DNA from: Mesobaculum littorinae
Lineage (GTDB): Bacteria; Pseudomonadota; Alphaproteobacteria; Rhodobacterales; Rhodobacteraceae
Reading direction: 5' to 3'
NCBI RefSeq assembly: GCF_004011175.1
Contig: NZ_RQXX01000002.1
Location: forward strand, 372,001-436,000
DNA: 64,000 nucleotides
This document shows, in pieces, positions 36,312-45,453 of this stretch. How positions within the stretch are numbered: position 1 is the first letter of the stretch; each line of letters starts with the position of its first letter. The notes beneath the pieces were generated by a model, which did no database searches, was not told where the DNA came from, and saw nothing but the letters and a program-made list of their open reading frames with translations. A program made the position numbers and the translations under genes.

Positions 36312-37598
36312 TCAGCCACGCGATGGCTTGCCCCGCCTGTTGTTCGGGGTGGCGCCGGATTTCGGGCCATTCGACGCCGCCCCGCGTGGTTTCTGCCCGC
36401 CGGAGTTGGACCCTTTGGAGTTGGAGCCACCAGACTTCTGCCCACCGGAGTTCGGCCCACCAGTCCTGGAACCGCTGCTTTTCGAGCCGTCGGACCTGGG
36501 GCTGGCCGCGCGTGACCCCGCGGACCTCGGCCCGTTTGCCGCGAACCGTTTCGTCCCGAAGCCTTCCGGCGCTGAGGTCCTGCCCGATCGGCCCTGGCCA
36601 TCCGAGGGCGCTTTGCCCCGGGGCCCCGACGCGGTGCCGGTTGCCTTTCCGGTGCCGGACCGTCCCGGGGCGCCCTTGGCGTCCCCGGTGCGGGGCTTCG
36701 CGACGCCCGGTCGTGCGGATTTGCCAGGGAGTTTGCCCGCGGGGCGGTCCGTGTTTCGGTCCGTGCTTCGGGCCGGGCGGGGCGCGTCGGGGCCGCGTTC
36801 GGAGGCCGGTTTGGGGGCGTCGCCATGGCCGGGTTTGCGGCGGCGTTGCGGCTGCGGGCGCGGCGTGTCGTCCAGCCCCAGCTGATCGCGCACCACGCGC
36901 GGCTTCACCTCCTCGACCGCGCCGGGCTTCAGATCGCCCAGCCGGAAGGGGCCGTAGCTGATCCGGATCAGGCGCGACACCGGCAGGCCCACCGCCTCCA
37001 TCGCGCGGCGGATCTCGCGGTTGCGGCCCTCGCGCAGGCTGACGGTCAGCCAGGCATTGGCGCCCTGCTGGCGGTCGATCGTCACGGTCATGCCCTGGAA
37101 CGTCTCGCCCTCGACCGTGATTCCGCGCCGCAGCGGGGCCAGGTCTTCATCCTTGGGCGATCCGTTGACCCGCACCCGGTACTTGCGCACCCAGCCTGTC
37201 GTGGGCAGCTCCATCCGGCGCTTGATATCGCCGTCGTTGGTCAGGATCAGCAGACCTTCGGAGTTGAGGTCGAGCCGACCCACCGACATCACCCGCGGCA
37301 TGTCGTCGGGGAGGGTGTCGAACACCGTTTCGCGCCCCTTCTCGTCGCGCGCGGTGGTCACGAGGCCCGAGGGCTTGTGATAGAGCCACAGGCGGGGCGG
37401 TTCGGCCGCGCCGATCTCGGCGCCGTCCAGCGTGATGCGGTCGGCCTCGGTCACGTTCAGCGCGGGGCTCAGGATCTTGCGGCCGTTCACCGCAATGCGG
37501 CCGGCCTCGATCATGCGTTCGGCATCGCGGCGGCTGGCGACGCCGGCGCGGGCCAGAACCTTGGCGATGCGGTCGCCGGGGGGCGGTGTGTCGGTCAT
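36312..37598 (-). CDS. ribosomal large-subunit pseudouridine synthase (RluB/RsuA family) with long basic tail
   Basis: 428 residues. Residues about 10-60 form an S4 RNA-binding domain (RIAKVLARAGVASRRDAERMIEAGRIAVNG). Residues about 70-245 form the catalytic domain with the aspartate motif SVGRLDLNSEGLLILTND and the family GRNREIRRAMEAVGLPVSRLIRISYGPF. The last about 170 residues are a low-complexity Ser/Gly/Arg/Lys-rich tail with repeated SGGQKSGG- and GSNSGG-type units, probably disordered and RNA-binding. ATG 37598 begins the family N-terminus. It is divergent from tadA, another RNA-modification gene. Confidence 0.9.
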   Translation of the reverse strand: MTDTPPPGDRIAKVLARAGVASRRDAERMIEAGRIAVNGRKILSPALNVTEADRITLDGAEIGAAEPPRLWLYHKPSGLVTTARDEKGRETVFDTLPDDMPRVMSVGRLDLNSEGLLILTNDGDIKRRMELPTTGWVRKYRVRVNGSPKDEDLAPLRRGITVEGETFQGMTVTIDRQQGANAWLTVSLREGRNREIRRAMEAVGLPVSRLIRISYGPFRLGDLKPGAVEEVKPRVVRDQLGLDDTPRPQPQRRRKPGHGDAPKPASERGPDAPRPARSTDRNTDRPAGKLPGKSARPGVAKPRTGDAKGAPGRSGTGKATGTASGPRGKAPSDGQGRSGRTSAPEGFGTKRFAANGPRSAGSRAASPRSDGSKSSGSRTGGPNSGGQKSGGSNSKGSNSGGQKPRGAASNGPKSGATPNNRRGKPSRG

Positions 37599-37819
37599 GT
37601 CCCTGCGATAGCGCGGAGGGGCTGCGAAGGAAAGCGGCTTGCGGTCCGCCGGGCGCCGCGGGTCGGTCGGGCGCCGCTGTCTGCCCTCTTCCGGCACCGG
37701 GACGACGATGCGAGACGCCGCGCTCGGCGGCCCTGGCCCGGCGTTGCCATAGGCGCCGCCCGGACCGGACCCGGCCAGGCCCTTGCGACTGGCGGCGCTT
37801 GCGGGGCATGTGGGGCGTC

Positions 37820-38275
37820 ATGAGCCCGTTTCGCAGCCACATGGACCTGGCCCTGAGCCAGGCGCGTGCCGCCGCCGCCCGGGGCGAGGTGCCGGTCGGC
37901 GCCGTCGTCGTGGCGCCCGACGGCCGGGTGCTCGCGGCCGAGGGCAACCGGGGCCGCGAGCGCGCCGACCCCACCGCCCATGCGGAGATGCTGGCGATCC
38001 GGGCCGCCTGCGCCGCCTTGGGCTCGGAGCGGCTGACGGGCTGCGCGCTGTACGTCACGCTCGAACCCTGCCCGATGTGTGCCGCGGCGATCGGGGCGGC
38101 GCGGATCGCGCGGCTATACTACGGCGCCGCCGACCCGAAATCGGGGGGCGTGGCGCAGGGGCCACGGATCTTCGGCCATCCCCAGTCGCATCACGTGCCC
38201 GAGGTCTATGATGGCCTCGCCGCCGAGGACTGCGCTGCCCTCCTGCGCCGCTTCTTCGCGGAACGACGCGGGTAG
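37820..38275 (+). CDS. tadA: tRNA-specific adenosine deaminase
   Basis: About 151 residues. TadA converts the wobble adenosine of tRNA-Arg(ACG) to inosine. The zinc site is complete: TAHAEMLAIRAA supplies His and the catalytic Glu, and LEPCPMCAAAI supplies the two cysteines. The C-terminal HHVPEVYDGLAAEDCAALLRRFFAERR matches the family. ATG 37820 is preferred; ATG 37808 is four codons upstream and neither has a strong ribosome binding site. The longer upstream frame is noise. Confidence 0.93.
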   Translation: MSPFRSHMDLALSQARAAAARGEVPVGAVVVAPDGRVLAAEGNRGRERADPTAHAEMLAIRAACAALGSERLTGCALYVTLEPCPMCAAAIGAARIARLYYGAADPKSGGVAQGPRIFGHPQSHHVPEVYDGLAAEDCAALLRRFFAERRG

Positions 38276-38691
38276 CGCCGCCGCCCCTGGCGGGCGCAGG
38301 GGCGGACCCTCCCATGGGGCGATTGGAGCCCCGGCGAGGGGCGCGCCGCCTCCGTTGCGGCGGGCGCTGGGCGATACAGGGCAGGCAGCCGGGTCCGGGA
38401 CCCCGGGGTGCCGATCCGCGGGCAGAAAGTGTCACCTGTCGCCGACGCGCAGACAGTGACCCCCGTGGACGGCCCCATCCGAGCATGACAGGGCGCCCGC
38501 CCTGCATGCGCGGCGGCTGCCGCGGTCGCCCGCGGCCCCGGCCCCTGGTGGTCCGCCTGCGGCCAAGGGCCGCGCGCCGCGTGCCCGCCAGGACCACGCG
38601 GAACATCCCCGCAGGCTCGGGGCTTTCCCCGGTACCCGGACGGCGGGGTGCGATGGCCCGGACGGCAGGGCGCGATGGAAGGACGAGGATT
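38276..38691. other. intergenic region between tadA and the AMP-binding gene, nothing recognised
   Basis: These 416 GC-rich bases include short repeats such as GCGGCGGCTGCCGCGGT and two similar GGATGG..GGCAGGGCGCGATGG segments near 38640-38680. I found no coding sequence with a ribosome binding site, no RNA gene and no terminator with a T-run. Confidence 0.45.
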
Positions 38692-39921
38692 ATGGCGAAC
38701 CCGCTCTATGACATGCTTCTGGCCCGTGGAGAGGGCTCGGACGCCCCCTTCCTGATCCAGTCCGGCCCTCAACCGGGCGGCGACCCGATCAGCCATGGCG
38801 CCTTTCACGACCTGACTGGCGCCATGGCCAACGCGCTGACCGAGCTGGGCCTTGTCCCCGGCGACCGGATGGTGACGGCGCTGCCGACATCGGCACTGTA
38901 CCTGGGGCTGGTCTATGGCGCGGTGCGGGCCGGGGTCGTCGTCGTCCCGCTCGATCCGGCGGGGGACGCAGCCATGGCGGCGCGCGTGATCGCCGACTGC
39001 ACCCCCGCGCTGGTCGTCACGGAGGCGGGCGGCGGCGACGATGACAGCGCCCCCGAAGCTGGCGCTGGCGCGCGGGAGGCTGCCGCCGCGGCCGGGGTGC
39101 GGTGCGAACGGCTTGGGCCGGGCGGCCGGCTGGGCGCGGCGGCCACGGCGACCGGCGCCGCGGCCGCGCAAGAGCCCATGGACCGCGAGCCCGACGACCC
39201 CGTCGCGCTGTTCTACGCACCCGACGGGCCGTTGCGGGGCGTGATCGCGACCCAGATGAACCTGCTTTCGACAGCCCTCACCCTGTCGGACCTCTGGCGC
39301 CTGTGGGACAGCGATGTCGTCCTGCACGCCCTCCCCGGATGGGCGCGCGACGGCGCCTTTGCCGCCCCCGGCACGATGCTCGAGGTCGGCGGCGCGATGA
39401 TCCTTGTGCCGGCGGACGATCCGGAGGCCACCATGCAGGCGCTGCCGCAGGCGACGGTGATGATGGGCCGGGCGGACCCCTATGCCCGGCTGATCGGCAC
39501 GCCCGGGTTCGCGGTGCAGGAGGGGGACGGCCCACGGGTCTTCATCGCCTGCTGGGACCGGGTCGCGGAGCCGGATCTGGCGGCATTCCACGACCGGACC
39601 GGCCAGCGCATCCTGCAGGCCTACGGCATCGCCGAGGCCGGCATCGTCGCCTCGCCCCCGGGCGAGGGCGAGCGGCGCGCGGGAAGCGTGGGCTTTCCGC
39701 TGCCGGACGTCGAGCTGCGGATCACCGATCCCGCGGATGGCAAACCCTTGCCGGACGGCGAAACCGGGGTGGTCGAGCTGCGTGGTCCCAACGTCTTTCC
39801 CGGATACTGGGCCCAGCCCGAGGCGACGGCCGAGGTGCTGCGCGCCGACGGATTCCTCGTCACCGGCGATCTCGGACGGATCGACGAAGACGGCTACGTG
39901 CAGATCGTCGGCCGGGTGTGA
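38692..39921 (+). CDS. AMP-binding (acyl-CoA synthetase-like) protein, truncated and degenerate
   Basis: 409 residues, related to malonyl-CoA synthetase and similar ligases, which are normally about 500. The N-terminal part is intact (ISHGAFHDLTGAMANALTELGLVPGDRM), but the P-loop that should read like YTSGTTGxxKG is FYAPDGPLRGVI. The YGxTE motif is YGIAEAGI, and residues about 105-155 are Ala/Gly-rich filler. The frame ends at QIVGRV, exactly where the hinge GRxKD and the C-terminal domain with the catalytic lysine should follow; that domain is not found downstream. It is therefore a pseudoenzyme or a decaying gene. ATG 38692 has AAGGA and GAGGA nearby. Confidence 0.75.
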   Translation: MANPLYDMLLARGEGSDAPFLIQSGPQPGGDPISHGAFHDLTGAMANALTELGLVPGDRMVTALPTSALYLGLVYGAVRAGVVVVPLDPAGDAAMAARVIADCTPALVVTEAGGGDDDSAPEAGAGAREAAAAAGVRCERLGPGGRLGAAATATGAAAAQEPMDREPDDPVALFYAPDGPLRGVIATQMNLLSTALTLSDLWRLWDSDVVLHALPGWARDGAFAAPGTMLEVGGAMILVPADDPEATMQALPQATVMMGRADPYARLIGTPGFAVQEGDGPRVFIACWDRVAEPDLAAFHDRTGQRILQAYGIAEAGIVASPPGEGERRAGSVGFPLPDVELRITDPADGKPLPDGETGVVELRGPNVFPGYWAQPEATAEVLRADGFLVTGDLGRIDEDGYVQIVGRV

Positions 39922-40030
39922 GCGCAGGCCAGAGCGGCCCGCCGCGCGCCGCTTGTCCCGGTCCGCGCAGGCCCGGTTGCGGCTTTAACGGCCCCAAGGG
40001 CTGGGCCGGTCCGGGATGCCCCGACCGGGG

Positions 40031-41059
40031 CTAGTCGCGCAGGCTGAACGCGTATCGCGTGTGCTGTCGGTAGGTCTGGCCGGGGTCGAGCCGGACCGAC
40101 GGAAACTCAGGCCGGTTCGGCGCGTCGGGCCAGCCCTGCGGCTCGATCGCGAACCCGCAGCCGGGCCCGTAGGGCACGCCCAGATGGCCTTCATGGGGCT
40201 GCGTGTCGGTGGGCGCGCTGTCGAAGACCTGCAGGCCGGGCTCGGTCGTGGACAGCGTCATCCGCACCCCATCGCGCCCGGTCAGGACCAGCACCTCGGT
40301 CATCTCGCGGCGCCCGGAGGCAAGGCAAAAGTTGTGGTCGAGCGGCGGCGCCTCGCCGGGTCGGATCTGTCGCGTGGTGCGGAAATCGTAGGGCGTGCCG
40401 GCCACCGCGGCGATCTCGCCCGTGGGCAGCGTTTCGGCGTCGACGGGCAGGTAGTGTTCGGCCGCGATCTGCAGGCTGTGGCCCGCCCAGTCCGGCGCAC
40501 CGTCGAGGTTCCAGAACGCGTGGTGCGCAAGATTCATCAGCGTCGTGGCATCCGTCTCGGCCTCGATCGTCAAGTCGAGCGTGGCCTCGGCGGTCAGGCG
40601 ATATTCGGCCCGGATGCGCCTTGCGCCGGGAAAGCCGTCGGTCCCGTCGGGCAGATCAAGCGCAAGGGTCACGCGGTCGGGGGCGTGCGACACGACCTCC
40701 CATATCCGGGCGTGCAGGCCGGTGAAACCGCCGTGCAGGGTGTGACGTCCGGCCTGGTTAGCGTCGAAGTCGTAGACATTGGCGTCGATCCGGGCGCGGC
40801 CGCCCGAGATGCGGTTCGCCACCGGGCCGACGATCGCGCCGAAATAGGCCAGGGGGCCCTCATAGGGGGGCAGGTCGGGGGCGCCCAGCACCAGCGACTG
40901 CGGGCGCGGGGCAAAGGTCAGCTCTTGCAGGATCGCGCCGCGCGTCAGGATTCCCGCCCGAAGATCGCCTTTCTCCAGGGCGATGCGATGCACCATGCGC
41001 CCCTGCGCATCTCTCCCGAACTCCGTGATCTGCGCGCCCTCGTTGCGTTCCGTGGTCAT
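40031..41059 (-). CDS. galM: aldose 1-epimerase
   Basis: 342 residues, cytoplasmic mutarotase that interconverts alpha and beta forms of glucose or galactose. Catalytic features are the histidine in NLAHHAFWNLDG, an aspartate in LDHNFCLA and the base glutamate in GFAIEPQGWPDAPNRPEFP. An N-terminal GGRARIDANVYDFDANQAGRH segment matches the substrate loop. ATG 41059 follows GGGAGGGAG; the upstream frame is noise. It is monocistronic, with the YbaN-like gene 204 bases upstream. Confidence 0.92.
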   Translation of the reverse strand: MTTERNEGAQITEFGRDAQGRMVHRIALEKGDLRAGILTRGAILQELTFAPRPQSLVLGAPDLPPYEGPLAYFGAIVGPVANRISGGRARIDANVYDFDANQAGRHTLHGGFTGLHARIWEVVSHAPDRVTLALDLPDGTDGFPGARRIRAEYRLTAEATLDLTIEAETDATTLMNLAHHAFWNLDGAPDWAGHSLQIAAEHYLPVDAETLPTGEIAAVAGTPYDFRTTRQIRPGEAPPLDHNFCLASGRREMTEVLVLTGRDGVRMTLSTTEPGLQVFDSAPTDTQPHEGHLGVPYGPGCGFAIEPQGWPDAPNRPEFPSVRLDPGQTYRQHTRYAFSLRD

Positions 41060-41263
41060 CAGCACTCCCTCCCGGCCACCTGCGCGACCGGCCCCCATGG
41101 GACGGCCGGGCCCGGGCGGCCCCGTCATCGCGCGCAGTCTGTCGCAGTGCGCCGGGCAGGACAACCGGCGGGCGGCATCCGGGTCGGTCGCGACGGCGAT
41201 GTCGGGGGACGCGGGGCGCGCGACGGCCCGCCCCGATCGCGCAGCGTCCCCGCGGCGGGCGGG

Positions 41264-41617
41264 CTAGTCCGGTCGGGTCAGCACGAAGGTCGCCGCCCCG
41301 GCAAGGCACAGGCCCTGCAACGTCAGCGCCAGCGGAGGCAGTCCCAGCGCCACGCCCAGCCCGAAGGCCGCGGCCATGGCCACCGCGGCCGCGATCTTGG
41401 CCCGGCGCGAGATCGCGCCGTTCGCCTCCCAGTGGCGGATCGGCGGGCCGAGGCGGGGGTGATCGATCAGCCAGGCCCGGGCGCGCGGGCTGCCCTTACC
41501 GAACAGGAACGCGGCCAGCAGCAGAAACGGCGTCGTGGGCAGCATCGGCAGCGCGATCCCGACGAACCCGAGCGCCACGGCGATCCAGCCCAGGCAGAGA
41601 TAGACATACCGGCGCAT
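41264..41617 (-). CDS. YbaN family (DUF454) inner membrane protein
   Basis: 117 residues with about four helices. The family pattern is strong: LCLGWIAVALGFVGIALPMLPTTPFLLLAAFLFGKGSPRARAWLIDHPRLGPPIRHWEANGAISRRAKI. Function is unknown. ATG 41617 gives the family start MRRYVYLCLGW. It lies alone in a divergent position to rpiA; the region 41618-41855 upstream includes an A/T-richer patch (around 41800) that should hold promoters. Confidence 0.9.
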   Translation of the reverse strand: MRRYVYLCLGWIAVALGFVGIALPMLPTTPFLLLAAFLFGKGSPRARAWLIDHPRLGPPIRHWEANGAISRRAKIAAAVAMAAAFGLGVALGLPPLALTLQGLCLAGAATFVLTRPD

Positions 41618-41855
41618 TGCGACATCCTTCGGCCTTTGCGGACCCGGCGCGGGGCAGGCGCCCCCGTCGCGTGCTGCGACGCGCGCGGTCCGACGGGGCG
41701 AACCTAGGGCGGCCGCGGGGCCCCCGCCAGTGGGCGGCGGGCCGAAGCGCCGGGGCAGGGGGCCGGTGCGTCGCGGTTCAAATGGGCTTACCTTACGCCA
41801 TGGTTTTGGCCTATAGAGACGGCGTTTGCCATTAGCCTGCGAGATTTTGCGCCCC

Positions 41856-42644
41856 ATGTCCGGACAGTTGTCGCCCATCGATACCGCCAAGTTTGTCGCC
41901 GCCAAACGGGCCTGCGATTTTGTCGAGGACGGAATGCGTCTGGGGCTCGGCACCGGATCGACCGCCGCGTGGCTGGTGCGCTGCCTTGGCGAGATGGTGC
42001 GCGAGGACGGGCTGCGGATCACCGGGGTGCCGACCTCGGTCCGCACGGCCGAGCTGGCGCGGCAGGTCGGGATCACCGTCACCAGCCTGGACGAGGCCAA
42101 GTGGCTGGACCTGACCATAGACGGCGCCGACGAAGTCGACCCCGAGCTGAACCTGATCAAGGGCGGCGGCGGCGCGCTGCTTCAGGAAAAGATCGTCGCC
42201 ACGGCCTCGGACCGGATGCTGGTGATCGCCGACGTCTCGAAGCAGGTGCAGGCGCTGGGCGCCTTTCCCCTGCCGATCGAGGTCGTGCCTTTCGGCTGGC
42301 GTACCACCAAGGCATTGATCGAGGAAACGCTGACCTCGCTCGACGTGCTGGGCGACCAGGCCTCGCTTCGGCTGAACGGCGATCAGGCCTATGTCACGGA
42401 CGAGGGGAACTATATCCTGGACCTGCATCTGGGCCGCATCGGCAACCCCCGGCAGCTGGCGCTGGTGGTCAACCAGATCCCCGGCGTGGTCGAGAACGGG
42501 CTGTTCATCGACATCTGCGACGTGGTCATCACCGGCCACGGCTCGGGCAAGGTCGAGGTGCGCGACATCAATACCGGCACAACCGAGGAAGACCGCATCG
42601 AGTTCGTCGATAATTCGAACCTGTTTTCCGACCTGAACGACTGA
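41856..42644 (+). CDS. rpiA: ribose-5-phosphate isomerase A
   Basis: 262 residues. The enzyme interconverts ribose 5-phosphate and ribulose 5-phosphate in the pentose phosphate and Calvin-type pathways. Seen are the phosphate loop MRLGLGTGSTAAWLV, the active-site IDGADEVDPELNLIKGGGGALLQEKIVA and GNYILDLHLGRI. ATG 41856 yields the usual start MSGQLSPIDTAKFVAAKRA; an ATG at 41826 is less likely. It is followed after 184 bases by gor on the same strand. Confidence 0.96.
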   Translation: MSGQLSPIDTAKFVAAKRACDFVEDGMRLGLGTGSTAAWLVRCLGEMVREDGLRITGVPTSVRTAELARQVGITVTSLDEAKWLDLTIDGADEVDPELNLIKGGGGALLQEKIVATASDRMLVIADVSKQVQALGAFPLPIEVVPFGWRTTKALIEETLTSLDVLGDQASLRLNGDQAYVTDEGNYILDLHLGRIGNPRQLALVVNQIPGVVENGLFIDICDVVITGHGSGKVEVRDINTGTTEEDRIEFVDNSNLFSDLND

Positions 42645-42828
42645 GGCGCCTGCGCGTCCGGGCCGTGCGCTCAGGCTGCGCCCCGGCCGGCGCGCCGCGT
42701 GTGCCCGGCCCCCCGGTGCGTCATCTCGGCGGGTCGGGGGCAGTGGGCAGAGTGCGGCGGGCGCCGGACTGGCCATGGGGCATGGTTTGTGAAATACCCC
42801 TTCCGGCAGCCGAGGGATGGACAGCGAC

Positions 42829-44193
42829 GTGAGCGAATTCGACTACGACCTCTTCGTGATCGGTGGCGGATCGGGCGGCGTGCGCGCGGCGCGGATCGCG
42901 GCCGGCGAGCACGGCGCCCGCGTCGGCCTGGCCGAGGAATACCGCATGGGCGGCACCTGCGTGATCCGCGGCTGCGTGCCCAAGAAGCTGATGGTCTTCG
43001 CCAGCGGCTACGCCCAGCAGGTCGCCGACGCGGCCGAGTACGGCTGGGACGTACAGCCCGGCGGCTTCGACTGGTCGGTCTTCCGGCCCAGGCTGCGGGC
43101 CGAACTCGACCGGCTCGAGGCCGCGTATCGCCGCAATCTCGAACGGGCCGGCGTCACCATCCACGACACCCGCGCAACGCTGGCCGACGCGCATACCGTG
43201 CGGCTGGCCGACGGCGGCGAGGTGACGGCGAAGCATATCCTCATCGCCACCGGCGGCACCCCCTTCGTGCCCGAGACGGTGAAGGGCTGGGAACATGTCC
43301 TGACCTCGAATGACATCTTCCAGATGGAGCGGCTGCCCAAGCGGCTTCTGATCGTCGGCGGCGGCTATATCGCCTGCGAATTCGCCTGCATCCTCAACGG
43401 GATGGGCGTCGAGGTGACGCAGTATTACCGCGGTGCGCAGATCCTGCGCGGCTTCGACGAAGAAGCCCGCGGCCATATCTCGGAACTGATCCGGTCGCGC
43501 GGCATCGACCTGCATGTCGGCGCGGACGTGGCCGAGATCGACAAGCGTCCGGGCGGCGTCTGGGTCAAGACCACTGATGGCCGCGAAGAGACCTTCGACG
43601 ATGTGCTCTACGCCACCGGCCGCGCGCCGCTGACGGCGGGCCTCGGGCTGGAAGAGCTGGGGGTCGAGCTGGGGCGGCGCGGCGAAATCGTGGTCGACGA
43701 ATGGTCGCAGACCTCGGTGCCCTCGATCTATGCCGTGGGCGACGTGACCGACCGCATCAACCTGACCCCGGTGGCGATCCGCGAAGGCCATGCCTTCGCC
43801 GACACCGTCTTCGGCGGTCGGCAGGTCAAGGCAGACCACGATCTGGTGCCGGGCGCGGTCTTTACCCAGCCGGAATACGGCTATGTCGGCATGACCGAGG
43901 AACAGGCGCGCGAGGCGGGTCCGATCGAGGTCTATTGCGCCAACTTCGCACCGATGAAGAATGCCTTCATCGGGCGCACCGAACGCGTGCTCTTCAAGCT
44001 GATCGTCTGTGCCGACACGCGCCGCGTTCTGGGCTGCCACATCGTGTCCGAAGAGGCAGGGGAATTGATCCAGATGGCCGCCATCGCGATCAAGATGGGC
44101 GCGACCAAAGAGGATTTCGACCGCACCGTGGCCGTCCACCCGACAGTGTCGGAGGAACTCGTCACCATGCGACAGCCTGTCCGCACAGCTTGA
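42829..44193 (+). CDS. gor: glutathione-disulfide reductase
   Basis: 454 residues. It reduces oxidised glutathione with NADPH. Motifs are the FAD-binding FVIGGGSGGVRAARIAA, the redox disulfide MGGTCVIRGCVPKK, the NADPH-binding LLIVGGGYIACEFACIL, the second FAD motif YAVGDVTDRINLTPVA and the C-terminal catalytic His-Glu in VAVHPTVSEE. I chose the GTG at 42829 because the protein then begins SEFDYDLFVIGGGSGG as in relatives; the in-frame ATG 42817 sits immediately against GAGGG and is less plausible. It lies between rpiA and hflK, all on the plus strand. Confidence 0.94.
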   Translation: MSEFDYDLFVIGGGSGGVRAARIAAGEHGARVGLAEEYRMGGTCVIRGCVPKKLMVFASGYAQQVADAAEYGWDVQPGGFDWSVFRPRLRAELDRLEAAYRRNLERAGVTIHDTRATLADAHTVRLADGGEVTAKHILIATGGTPFVPETVKGWEHVLTSNDIFQMERLPKRLLIVGGGYIACEFACILNGMGVEVTQYYRGAQILRGFDEEARGHISELIRSRGIDLHVGADVAEIDKRPGGVWVKTTDGREETFDDVLYATGRAPLTAGLGLEELGVELGRRGEIVVDEWSQTSVPSIYAVGDVTDRINLTPVAIREGHAFADTVFGGRQVKADHDLVPGAVFTQPEYGYVGMTEEQAREAGPIEVYCANFAPMKNAFIGRTERVLFKLIVCADTRRVLGCHIVSEEAGELIQMAAIAIKMGATKEDFDRTVAVHPTVSEELVTMRQPVRTA

Positions 44194-44277
44194 ATTCGGC
44201 GGATTCGCGCCCAGATGCAGATCTAGGGCGCACCATGATTACAAAAGCTTCACCTGACCAAGGGGGATGACACCTAT

Positions 44278-45453
44278 ATGGCCAGCAACAACGGCGGACC
44301 CTGGGGCGGAGGCCCGCGCGGCGGATCGGATGGCGACGAGAGCCGTCCGGGACCCGGGCCGCGCCGTCCCGCGAACAACGGCGGCGACCGGCCGCAGGTT
44401 CCCGACATCGACGACATCGTCCGCAAGGGGCAGGAACACCTGCGCGTCCTGATGGGCGGCCGCGGCAACCGCCCGCCCTCGAACGGCGGCGGATCGGGCG
44501 GGCCGGGCGTTTCGCGCGGGACCGTGGGCATCGCGGTGTTGGTCCTCGTGGCGCTCTGGGCCTTCTCCAGCTTCTACACCGTCCGTCCCGAGGAACGCTC
44601 GGTCGAGCTTTTCCTGGGCGACTTTTCGGAGGTGGGGCAGCCGGGCCTGAACTTCGCGCCGTGGCCGGTGGTCACCGCCGAGGTGATCCCCGTCACCACC
44701 GAGCGGACCGAGGATATCGGCGTCGCCCGCGGTGCCGGCGATGTCGATGCGGGCTTCATGCTGACGACCGACGAAAACATCGTGGACATCGACTTCCAGG
44801 TCGTATGGAACGTCACCGACCCGGCGGAATTCCTGTTCAACCTGCGCGACCCCGAGCAGACCGTGCGCGCGGTGTCGGAATCCGTCATGCGCGAGGTCAT
44901 CGCCCAGTCCGAACTGGCGCCGATCCTGAACCGCGACCGGGCCACCATTGCCCAGACCGTGCAGGAACGTATCCAGTCGACGCTGGACAGCTACCAGGCC
45001 GGCATCAACATCGTGCGCGTCAACCTCGACAAGGCCGACCCCCCGGGCGACGTCATCGCGTCCTTCCGGGAGGTGCAGGAGGCCGAGCAGGAGCGTGACC
45101 GCCTGCAGCGGCAGGCCGATGCCTATGCCAACCGCGTTCTCGCCGGGGCCCGTGGTGAAGCCGCGCAGGTTCTCGAGGAGGCCGAGGCCTACCGCGCCCA
45201 GGTCGTCAACGAGGCCGAGGGTGACGCCAGTCGCTTCACCGCCGTTCTGACCGAGTACCAGAATGCCCCCGAGGTGACGCGCAAGCGCCTCTATCTCGAG
45301 ACGATGGAAGAGGTCTATGGCCGCATCGACAAGATCATCCTCGATGACAGTGCGGGCGGTGCCGGGGGGCAGGGGGTCGTGCCCTATCTGCCTTTGAACG
45401 AACTGCGCCGCTCGTCCGGCCAGTCCGCCACCCAGACCGGAGATCAGAACTGA
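44278..45453 (+). CDS. hflK: FtsH protease modulator HflK
   Basis: 391 residues. HflK with HflC forms a large periplasmic-side cage around the FtsH protease and modulates membrane protein turnover. Residues 1-80 are Gly/Pro/Arg-rich and cytoplasmic, one helix covers about 83-100 and the SPFH domain follows (YTVRPEERSVELFLG, GFMLTTDENIVDIDFQVVWNV, RDRATIAQTVQERIQSTL). A coiled-coil region (VQEAEQERDRLQRQADAYANRV) comes next and ends with ETMEEVYGRIDKIILDD. AAGGGGG precedes the ATG. The stop overlaps the hflC start by one base (TGATG at 45451-45455). Confidence 0.95.
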   Translation: MASNNGGPWGGGPRGGSDGDESRPGPGPRRPANNGGDRPQVPDIDDIVRKGQEHLRVLMGGRGNRPPSNGGGSGGPGVSRGTVGIAVLVLVALWAFSSFYTVRPEERSVELFLGDFSEVGQPGLNFAPWPVVTAEVIPVTTERTEDIGVARGAGDVDAGFMLTTDENIVDIDFQVVWNVTDPAEFLFNLRDPEQTVRAVSESVMREVIAQSELAPILNRDRATIAQTVQERIQSTLDSYQAGINIVRVNLDKADPPGDVIASFREVQEAEQERDRLQRQADAYANRVLAGARGEAAQVLEEAEAYRAQVVNEAEGDASRFTAVLTEYQNAPEVTRKRLYLETMEEVYGRIDKIILDDSAGGAGGQGVVPYLPLNELRRSSGQSATQTGDQN

